64,000 nt of DNA from Hymenobacter sp. 5317J-9. GTDB taxonomy: Bacteria > Bacteroidota > Bacteroidia > Cytophagales > Hymenobacteraceae. Location: assembly GCF_022921075.1 (NCBI RefSeq), contig NZ_CP095050.1, positions 3,968,001-4,032,000 of the forward strand, read 5' to 3'. Of this stretch, positions 57,954 through 64,000 are shown piece after piece. Both the position numbers and the translations under genes were made by a program. Every line of letters starts with the position of its first letter. Within the stretch, counting starts at the first letter, position 1. A model generated the notes under the pieces. It worked only from the letters and a program-made list of their open reading frames with translations. It was not told the origin of the DNA and did no database searches.

Positions 57954-58856
57954 ATGCCGCGCCTCGCCACTTCCGACCACTACACCCTCGACCTGCCCGC
58001 CGGACACCGGTTCCCCATCGCCAAATACGCGCTGATTCGGGAGCAGCTGCTGTGGCAGGGCATTGCCGCACCAGAGGACTTTTACGAGCCCGGCCTGTGC
58101 GCCGAAGCCGATGTGCTGCGGGTGCACACCGCCGAATATTGGCACAAGGTGCGCGACCTGGAGCTGAGCGCCGCCGAAGTGCGCCGCCTGGGCTTGCCAC
58201 AAAGCCCGCAGCTGGTGCGCCGCTCGCTGAGCAGTAGCGCGGGCACGCTGCAATCGGCACTGCACGCCCTGCACGACGGCGTGGGCCTGAACCTGGCCGG
58301 TGGCACCCACCATGCTTTTGCCGACCGCGGCGAAGGGTTCTGCGTGCTCAACGACCAAGCCATTGCCGCCGCGCACCTGCTGGCACACGGCTTGGCGAAG
58401 CAGATTTTGATTGTGGACCTCGACGTGCACCAGGGCGACGGCACGGCCGCCATTTTCCAGCACGAGCCACGGGTTTTTACTTTTTCGATGCACGCCGGGG
58501 CCAATTACCCGTTGCGCAAGGAAAAGTCTGACCTGGATGTGGCCCTGGAACTGGGCACCGGCGACGCGGAGTATTTGCACCTATTAACGACCACCCTGCC
58601 GTCGCTGGTGGAGAACGTGCAGCCCGATTTCATCTTCTACCAGGCCGGCGTGGATGTGCTGGCCACCGACAAGCTGGGCAAGCTGGCCCTCACGCCGGCC
58701 GGCTGCCGCCAGCGCGACGAATTGGTGCTGGGCCTATGCCGCGCCCGGCGTTTGCCGGTGGCCGTGAGCATGGGCGGCGGCTATTCCGAGCGGTTGGCCG
58801 ACATCGTGGACGCGCACTGCAACACGTTTCGAGTGGCATTTGAGCTGTGGCCGTAG
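57954..58856 (+). CDS. histone deacetylase-family protein (class IV/AcuC-like)
   Basis: 300 residues. HDAC landmarks: HRFPIAKYALIRE near residue 18, NLAGGTHHAFADRGEGFCVLND near 113 with the catalytic His pair, LIVDLDVHQGDGTAAIF near 148 (zinc ligands Asp and His), and IFYQAGVDVLATDKLGKL near 222 (third ligand Asp). It should remove acetyl groups from acetylated lysines or small amines. All zinc ligands are present. Monocistronic. Confidence 0.93.
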   Translation: MPRLATSDHYTLDLPAGHRFPIAKYALIREQLLWQGIAAPEDFYEPGLCAEADVLRVHTAEYWHKVRDLELSAAEVRRLGLPQSPQLVRRSLSSSAGTLQSALHALHDGVGLNLAGGTHHAFADRGEGFCVLNDQAIAAAHLLAHGLAKQILIVDLDVHQGDGTAAIFQHEPRVFTFSMHAGANYPLRKEKSDLDVALELGTGDAEYLHLLTTTLPSLVENVQPDFIFYQAGVDVLATDKLGKLALTPAGCRQRDELVLGLCRARRLPVAVSMGGGYSERLADIVDAHCNTFRVAFELWP

Positions 58857-58948
58857 GTGCAGGGCTTGTCCCGGCCCGGCGGTGAAGTGAATCGCGCCAG
58901 CGGCGGGCGGGGGCCAGCCCCGCACCCTACGCCGTAATTTTGCAGGCT

Positions 58949-59965
58949 ATGAAAAAATCTGATTCCGCCCACCCGGCGCCTATCACCGTTCCCGTCAGGG
59001 TGGAGGAAACGCCCGCGGGCACGCCGGCCCAACAGGCATTTCGGCAGGCCATTCTGGACGTGGAGAACCTGCGCGAGCGGCTGCGCGACCTGCGCGCCGA
59101 GCAGGCCGAGGCCCGGCGGCGCTACTGGCAGCAGGTGGGCCCGGCGGCCGCCACGGTGGTGGCCGCGCGGCGCAGTCTGTTTCCGCCGCTGGAGGGGGCG
59201 TTGCTGCTGGGCTACTTCAGCCGCCTGGAAGAGCAGCAGATTACGGACCTGATTCTGGGCAATGCGCGGGCGCTGGAAGACCGGTTTGGCGAGGACGAGG
59301 ACGCCATCATCCGCAAGTATGCCCCCCACGGACGGACGGCCGCGGCCACTGCCGACGCCGCTGAGCCAACGCCGGGCAAAGCCAAAGCAGAGCCAGAATA
59401 CATCCCCGACCCCACCCTGCCGCCCCACGAGCAGGCCGCGGCCGCCGCCCGGGCCCGCCGCAAAAACAAGGCCCAGCGCAAGCAGGAAGAAGCCGCACAG
59501 GCCGACCAGAAGCAGTTGGAGTCCAACGCTAAAACCATCTACCGTCAGCTGGCCCGCACCCACCACCCCGACCTGGAGCGCGACCCCGAAAAGCAAGCCC
59601 ACAAAACGGCCCAGATGCAGCGCATCACCGAAGCCTACGAGGCCGACGACCTTTACGCCCTGTTGCAGTTGCTGGCCGAATCGGGCCCAGCTGATGCCGA
59701 GGCCGACGACGTGCTGACCCGCTACACCCGCGCCCTGCTCCAGCAGCAAGCCCAGCTAAAACAGGCCATGAATGAGCTGAAATACGGGCCTAATGGCTTC
59801 GTTACGGGCTCGGGCAAAAAGCAGGAGCTGGAACTGCGCCAGCTCAAGCGCGACCTGCGGGCCGAGGCTGAATACGTGCAGCACGTGGCGCGGCTTATTG
59901 GCGAGGCCGAAGGCTTGCGCGACGTGCTGCGCCAACTGGCCACCGAAGGCGTGGACGCCCTTTAG
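58949..59965 (+). CDS. J-domain-containing protein
   Basis: 338 residues from the ATG at 58949. An N-terminal helical region (NLRERLRDLRAEQAEARRRYWQQ) may form a coiled coil, then an acidic/Lys-rich linker, then a J-domain near residue 200 (KTIYRQLARTHHPDLERDPEKQAHKTAQMQRITEAYEADD) with the HPD motif in HHPDLE. The C-terminal 90 residues are helical again. J-domains stimulate DnaK ATPase, so this is probably a specialised co-chaperone. Monocistronic. Confidence 0.87.
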   Translation: MKKSDSAHPAPITVPVRVEETPAGTPAQQAFRQAILDVENLRERLRDLRAEQAEARRRYWQQVGPAAATVVAARRSLFPPLEGALLLGYFSRLEEQQITDLILGNARALEDRFGEDEDAIIRKYAPHGRTAAATADAAEPTPGKAKAEPEYIPDPTLPPHEQAAAAARARRKNKAQRKQEEAAQADQKQLESNAKTIYRQLARTHHPDLERDPEKQAHKTAQMQRITEAYEADDLYALLQLLAESGPADAEADDVLTRYTRALLQQQAQLKQAMNELKYGPNGFVTGSGKKQELELRQLKRDLRAEAEYVQHVARLIGEAEGLRDVLRQLATEGVDAL

Positions 59966-59984
59966 ACTTATGCGCAACGCGGCA

Positions 59985-60617
59985 TTACCCGGCCGTGAAA
60001 TGGCGCCGCACCGAAGCCGGCAGGTACGGAATGCTGAGCAGTTCCTGCACCGCTGCGGGGCTCTGCAGCACGCCGTAATACAAGTCAGTGACGTCCTGAA
60101 TGGTGACGGCGTAGGGCGAGCGACGGCTCAGCTCGATGGCGTCGCCGGCCTGCAGCACGCCCGGGCGCAGCACCTGGAAGTAGATGCCGCTGCGGCCGGC
60201 CGCCACGAAGCGCGACACCATTTCCGGGTCGTTGAAGCGCAGGTTGAGCTTGTAGCAGGGCTGCCGGGGCTGGGCGGCGCGCAACACGGCCGTGCCCATC
60301 GTAAACTCGTCGCCGATGCGCACGTCGCGTTCGAGCAGGCCGGCGGTGGTAAGGTTTTCGCCAAAAGCAGCCGGGCCGGTTAAGGCACCGGGCGGCAGCT
60401 CGGCTTCCCAATAGGCATAATGCTCACTGGCGTAAGCATACACAGCCTTATCGGGGCCGCCGTGCACGCGCAGGTCGGCCTGCTGGTCGCCGGCTAGGTT
60501 CGTTCCGTCCAGCAGCACGGGGCCGGCCACGGGCTCCTTAAAAATGGCAGTGGTGATGCCCCGCCCTATCCATTCCAGCGTGCGGGGCCGGCCTACGTTG
60601 ACGGAAAGAATGCGCAT
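59985..60617 (-). CDS. MOSC-domain protein (YiiM-like)
   Basis: 210 residues. ILSVNVGRPRTLEWIGRGITTAIFK opens the YiiM-type group, and HGGPDKAVYAYASEHYAYWEAEL near residue 53 with FGENLTTAGLLERDVRIGDEF near 86 and QPRQPCYKLNLRF near 119 (conserved Cys in the PCYKL motif) complete the MOSC site. E. coli YiiM detoxifies N-hydroxylated base analogues using a molybdenum cofactor. Unlike the MOSC gene at 45381, this one has the longer YiiM-type C-terminus. Confidence 0.92.
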   Translation of the reverse strand: MRILSVNVGRPRTLEWIGRGITTAIFKEPVAGPVLLDGTNLAGDQQADLRVHGGPDKAVYAYASEHYAYWEAELPPGALTGPAAFGENLTTAGLLERDVRIGDEFTMGTAVLRAAQPRQPCYKLNLRFNDPEMVSRFVAAGRSGIYFQVLRPGVLQAGDAIELSRRSPYAVTIQDVTDLYYGVLQSPAAVQELLSIPYLPASVRRHFTAG

Positions 60618-60734
60618 GATGAAACAGCCAGAAAGTGGAAGCCCAACTTATGAAACCCGGCGACAAGCCTGTTTTCACAGCCAAGATATTCCCCTTTTCT
60701 GAAGCATGCCCGCGCGGGCTTCCCAAACCCGTGA

Positions 60735-61661
60735 CTACCCGATAAACGCGACCCCGGCACGCACCACGGCTTCATCGCGCAGAATGCGGTTGTGGCCCAG
60801 GCCTTTGGTGGCGTGCAGCACCGCGCCGGGCCAGGCCGCCGCAATTTGCCGGCCCTCGGCGAAGGGAATGATTTCGTCGTCCTCGTCGTGCAGCACGAGC
60901 ACCTGCTCGGGGCCCGCCGTGGGGCCAGCCACGGCCGCGCCGAAAGAATCGACCGGGCGGCCGGTGGCCTGCTCCACGTACTGCGCAAACTGCGTCACGA
61001 ACGTGCCCGGTAGCTGCAAAAAATCGGCAAAGCGTCCGGCCACGGCGCGCGGGCCCACCGGCGCGCTCAGCAGCACTAGGCGCGGCAGGGGCGCCCCGCC
61101 GGGCAGCCGCACCGGCAGCCCCGCCACCGACGCCGCCCCAAACGAATGCGCCACGATGGCGCGCACCTCCCCCACCGTATCTACCACCGCCTGCACGGCC
61201 CCACCGTAATCCGTCAGCGTCACCAGTTGGCCGGCCGAGGCGCCGTGCGCCGGGCCGTCCAGTGCCGCCACGCGGTAGCCAGCGGCCAGAAGCGGCTGCA
61301 CCCAGGCCCGCCAGAAGCTGGCCCGGTGTTCCCAGCCGTGCACCAGCACCACGGCGGGCGCGGCGGCCGGGCCCCACTCGTACACGGCCACGGGGCCGGT
61401 GGCAGCAGGCACGGTGCGGCGCCGGGCATCGGCCAGCACGGGCGCTTCCCAGGCCTTTTGCGGCAGGCGGCGCGGCGTGCAAAACACCTTCCAGGCCGTC
61501 CGAAACGCCAGGCTGGGCGCCACCGCCGACAGCACCTTCAGCTGCCAGCGCAACAGGCGCAGGCCGGCGGGCGGCGAGGGGTAGCGCACGCGCGGCGCGG
61601 CGGCACGCGCTGGTCCTTCGGCCATATAATAGTCGTGGGCGGGCGAGAAAGTGTTTGTCAT
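60735..61661 (-). CDS. alpha/beta hydrolase, TetR-linked
   Basis: 308 residues from the ATG at 61661; the longer frame overlaps the TetR gene in the other register and is a shadow. Nucleophile elbow IVAHSFGAAS near residue 175, oxyanion VVLVHGWEHRASFW near 105, acid region VLHDEDDEIIPFAEG near 255 and HATKGLGHNRILRD near 280 for the His. It is 58 bases downstream of the tetR gene on the same strand, so it is probably controlled by that regulator. Substrate unknown. Confidence 0.88.
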   Translation of the reverse strand: MTNTFSPAHDYYMAEGPARAAAPRVRYPSPPAGLRLLRWQLKVLSAVAPSLAFRTAWKVFCTPRRLPQKAWEAPVLADARRRTVPAATGPVAVYEWGPAAAPAVVLVHGWEHRASFWRAWVQPLLAAGYRVAALDGPAHGASAGQLVTLTDYGGAVQAVVDTVGEVRAIVAHSFGAASVAGLPVRLPGGAPLPRLVLLSAPVGPRAVAGRFADFLQLPGTFVTQFAQYVEQATGRPVDSFGAAVAGPTAGPEQVLVLHDEDDEIIPFAEGRQIAAAWPGAVLHATKGLGHNRILRDEAVVRAGVAFIG

Positions 61662-61719
61662 AGTTTGGTCAGTTGGGAAAAGCGAAAGCAGCAGCACGGA
61701 CAATGCAGACGAGCCGCAA

Positions 61720-62313
61720 TCAGGCCAGCAGCTCCAGGCGGAGCTGGGCCACGATGGTGTGGTACGGAGTCTCGTCGTGCACGCGGGCCACCTGCAGAGC
61801 CCCGGCCAGCGTGGTGAGCACCTGCACGGCCTTGGCCGACGGACTTCCCACGAAGCGCAGCGCCCCGGTGGCCTTGCCCACGGCCAGCACCTGGGCCAGC
61901 CAGGCCGTGAGCTCGCCGTTGAAGGTGCGCAGCTCGGCCTGCATGAGGGCAGGCAGCGTCCGAAAATCGGCCGCCAGCGCGCCAAACAGACACACGCGGC
62001 ACTCCTGCCGGGCGTGGTTGTCATACACCGCAAACAGCGCCTCAAGCTGTTCGGCGGGCGGCAGGTCGGCCACGCGGGGCAGGTCGCGCCACTTGCGCAG
62101 GCGCCGGAGCTGCCGGGCCACAATGGCCGTGCCTAGGTCGTCTTTGCTGGGGTAATGGTAATGAATAGCGGCCGGCTTCACGCCCAGTGCCCTGGCCAAG
62201 TGCTGGTAGCTAAAGGCATTGAAGCCGCGCTCCAGCAACAGGCTTTCAGCCAGGTCCAGAATGCGGGTGCGGGTGTCGGGCGGTAAAGTGGCCGGGGCTG
62301 CTTGGGTCGTCAT
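61720..62313 (-). CDS. TetR-family transcriptional regulator
   Basis: 197 residues. The DNA-binding helix-turn-helix is clear: RTRILDLAESLLLERGFNAFSYQHLARALGVKPAAIHYHYPSKDDLG at residues 15-60. The C-terminal ligand domain has FAVYDNHARQECRVCLFGALAADF near 93 with two Cys, typical of the AcrR/YcdC-like group. It probably represses its own operon through the 16-bp palindrome at 62336 and responds to a small organic molecule. Confidence 0.94.
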   Translation of the reverse strand: MTTQAAPATLPPDTRTRILDLAESLLLERGFNAFSYQHLARALGVKPAAIHYHYPSKDDLGTAIVARQLRRLRKWRDLPRVADLPPAEQLEALFAVYDNHARQECRVCLFGALAADFRTLPALMQAELRTFNGELTAWLAQVLAVGKATGALRFVGSPSAKAVQVLTTLAGALQVARVHDETPYHTIVAQLRLELLA

Positions 62314-62335
62314 CTGGGTCCAAAGATAACACTTA

Positions 62336-62351
62336 CTTACTAATTAGTAAG
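62336..62351. promoter_or_regulatory. operator palindrome for the TetR regulator
   Basis: CTTACTAATTAGTAAG, a perfect 16-bp palindrome 23 bases upstream of the tetR start. Size and symmetry fit TetR operators; the AT-rich flank fits a promoter. Binding by this particular TetR is inferred from position. Confidence 0.75.
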
Positions 62352-62370
62352 CAAAATACGTTAAGCACTA

Positions 62371-62404
62371 AAAAGCCCTCCTCACGAGCGTGAGGAGGGC
62401 TTTT
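62371..62404. terminator. bidirectional terminator between T9SS gene and tetR operon
   Basis: Stem GCCCTCCTCAC / GTGAGGAGGGC with a 4-base loop, As before and Ts after. It ends the T9SS transcript on the minus strand, about 20 bases after that stop. Confidence 0.85.
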
Positions 62405-62420
62405 ACAACGGAAAAGGACG

Positions 62421-64000
62421 TTAGTTCTTCTGCACGCGTACCGTGTAGGTGCCCGCAGCCGTGGGCACCTGCACGAGGTACAGGCCAGCGGGCTGGTCGC
62501 TCAAATCGAAGCTGCTCGCGCCGGTCTGGCTGGCGGGCACGCGGCGCACCACGGCGCCCAGCGTGTTGAACACCACGGCAGGCCCGGCCAGGGGCCGGCC
62601 ATCGGCATCGACCAGCGCAAAGCGGCCGGTGCCGGGATTGGGCACCACGGCGGGCATGCCCAAGGCGGCCGAGCCGTTCACAGCCACCACCTGCGAGAAA
62701 GATTCTGTGCCGTCGAGGTCGGTTTGGCGCAGGCGGTAGTAGGCCAGGCCGGCCAGCGGGTGCTCATCGGCGAAGCGGTAGGTGCGCGAGGCGCTGCTGC
62801 TGCCCTGCGCGGCCACCCGGCCCAGCAGCTCGAAGGTGAGGCCGTTGCGGCTGCGCTCCACGGCAAAGTCGCGGCTGTTGTGCTCGGTGGCGGTGGTCCA
62901 AGTGCAGGCCACGGCCGTGCCGGCCCGCTGGGCGCCAAAGGCCGTGAGCACCACCGGCAGGGAGCCGTTGGGCAGCGACGAGACGGCAAACGGCGAGAAG
63001 CTGGTGATGCCCGTGCGCGTCACCACGCTCGAATTGGCGATGGTGCCCGCGGTAGCGCCCTGCTCGGTATTATACCGGTCCCAGACGCCGTTCAGGTAGT
63101 GGTTGATGTGGGCCAGCGCATTCTGGAAGCCCGTCACCACGTCGGCGTCGTTCCACTGCAGCTTGAGGGTGATGCTGGAGTTGCCAGCCACTTCTTCGCC
63201 CACAAACCAGGTTTTTTTCACGTTGCGGTCGCGGGCTTCGGTGCCCACCACGCCCACTTCGTTGGTGTAGCGCACATAGGCCTCCGGGGCCACCCGCACG
63301 CTATAAGTGTCTTCCGACTGGGCCTGGGTCTGGCTGAGCAGGGCCGGCGTATAGGACGTGGCCGAGGTGCCAACCGGGAACAGCACATCCACGCCGTCGC
63401 TCGACACGGTGCGCTGCAGGCTGCCTTTGCCGTTGGTCACGAAGAAAGCGTTGGCCCCGCTCAGGCCGGTCAACGTAGCCCCCTTGAGCAGCAGCAGGTT
63501 GTAGTCGTTGAGGCTGAGAATGGACGCCCCGGTGGTGTTGAAGGCCAGGCCGGCATTTACCAGCACGCCGCCGGTGAGCGACTTTGGCCCGGTTCCCGAG
63601 AGCTTGAGCGTGCCATAGCTGGCGCCTTTCACGTTCTGGGAGGTGGTGCTGGCGTTCACGTATTCCACGGTGCTGCTGGGGTGCAGCGCGCCCAGGCTTA
63701 GGTTGTTGTTCACTTGGTTAATCTGCAGCGTGGAGCCCGCGCCCACGTCCACCGTGCCCTGAATGAGGTCGTTGGCGTTCACGTAGAGCGTGGCCGGCGA
63801 CGACGGAGTACCCACCACAATCTTGGAGTTGGCGCCGCTCACCGTCCAGGTCCCGTTGATGCGGTCGGCGGTGCCGGTGTTGCCCTGCACGTAGTAGATG
63901 GTGTTGGCGGCCGTGAAGTTGGTGGGCGCAGTGCCCGTGCCGTTCACGTTGGTGCCCCAGTTGTTTTTGGAGTCGAGGTTTTTGTTGTCGCCGGGCAGCG
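62421..64000 (-). CDS. T9SS-sorted surface protein, 5' end beyond the window
   Basis: The frame is open from the window end (64000), so about 526 C-terminal residues are visible. The region contains strand-rich beta-helix-like sequence (VDVGAGSTLQINQVNNNLSL; GTLKLSGTGPKSLTGGVL), an Ig-like part (LFPVGTSATSYTPALLSQ), a segment with WNDADVVTGFQNALAHINHYLNG, the FNXXXX-like ATEHNSRDFAVERSRNGLTFE domain and at the C-terminus a T9SS type A sorting domain (PNPGTGRFALVDADGRPLAGPA...GLYLVQVPTAAGTYTVRVQKN). Exported by type IX secretion to the surface or medium. Confidence 0.9.
   Translation of the reverse strand, partial: LPGDNKNLDSKNNWGTNVNGTGTAPTNFTAANTIYYVQGNTGTADRINGTWTVSGANSKIVVGTPSSPATLYVNANDLIQGTVDVGAGSTLQINQVNNNLSLGALHPSSTVEYVNASTTSQNVKGASYGTLKLSGTGPKSLTGGVLVNAGLAFNTTGASILSLNDYNLLLLKGATLTGLSGANAFFVTNGKGSLQRTVSSDGVDVLFPVGTSATSYTPALLSQTQAQSEDTYSVRVAPEAYVRYTNEVGVVGTEARDRNVKKTWFVGEEVAGNSSITLKLQWNDADVVTGFQNALAHINHYLNGVWDRYNTEQGATAGTIANSSVVTRTGITSFSPFAVSSLPNGSLPVVLTAFGAQRAGTAVACTWTTATEHNSRDFAVERSRNGLTFELLGRVAAQGSSSASRTYRFADEHPLAGLAYYRLRQTDLDGTESFSQVVAVNGSAALGMPAVVPNPGTGRFALVDADGRPLAGPAVVFNTLGAVVRRVPASQTGASSFDLSDQPAGLYLVQVPTAAGTYTVRVQKN

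Overview
The window looks like chromosome of a GC-rich Bacteroidota of the Hymenobacter/Cytophagales type (inference). The signs are two proteins with type IX secretion (T9SS) C-terminal sorting domains, a TonB receptor with an N-terminal carboxypeptidase-regulatory-like domain, transketolase encoded as two half-genes, a DnaB with an intein, and many palindromic repeats between genes. GC richness opens long antisense frames over most genes; those were discarded.

Layout. 1-5.1 kb: end of a methyltransferase, a small secreted protein, and the two transketolase halves, separated by a VWA protein and by a DUF559 nuclease gene framed by 69-bp inverted repeats; the N-terminal half carries a 1-base frameshift. 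5.2-10.4 kb: peroxiredoxin, M23 and M48 peptidases, an FAH-family enzyme, lipoproteins and a 35-codon ORF. 10.4-11.2 kb: an IS5/IS427-type element sitting exactly in the stop codon of a hydrolase. 11.2-22.3 kb: mpl, dnaB (342-aa LAGLIDADG intein in the P-loop), purK-purE, pyrC, pyrB with a structured terminated leader, pyrD. 22.6-32.9 kb: TSUP transporter, an iron-type TonB receptor/PepSY pair behind two 21-bp palindromes, several oxidoreductases and transporters, and hairpin repeats. 33.2-41.6 kb: a radical SAM/lipoprotein pair, then an operon of a divergent Lgt, an AT-rich alien gene, a COG1964-type radical SAM enzyme (the family of archaeal tetraether synthase), two paralogous membrane proteins and an acyltransferase. 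41.6-50.5 kb: mutM, PhzF-like, metalloprotease, MOSC protein, and a large repeat-rich T9SS surface protein interrupted at a G7 tract. 50.5-57.1 kb: an RNA-repair locus. 57.4-64 kb: small ORF, HDAC-like protein, J-domain protein, MOSC protein, TetR-regulated hydrolase and a second T9SS protein cut by the window end.

The most interesting region is 50.7-57.1 kb. All on the minus strand lie a PcfJ-like gene, a TROVE/Ro60-like gene, an array of seven tandem Y-RNA-like units (52895-53854), and rtcB (RNA ligase), with a remnant of a second rtcB beyond. Each unit is closed by its own outer stem, whose sequence differs completely from unit to unit while pairing is kept. Inside is a conserved internal loop (5' UGYCGUAG / 3' CUUGUUG), a 7-bp inner helix, a conserved AUACUUCG, and in five units a tRNA-like body in circularly permuted order (anticodon/T side first, acceptor-like region, then D side). 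The tRNA-like bodies carry different anticodon-like loops: GTT (Asn), GTA (Tyr), GTG (His) and TCG (Arg). Three are of the GUN class cut by colicin-E5-type anticodon nucleases. I infer a Ro-bound tRNA-mimic set working with RtcB in sensing or repairing tRNA damage. The sequence architecture is directly visible; the role is a hypothesis.
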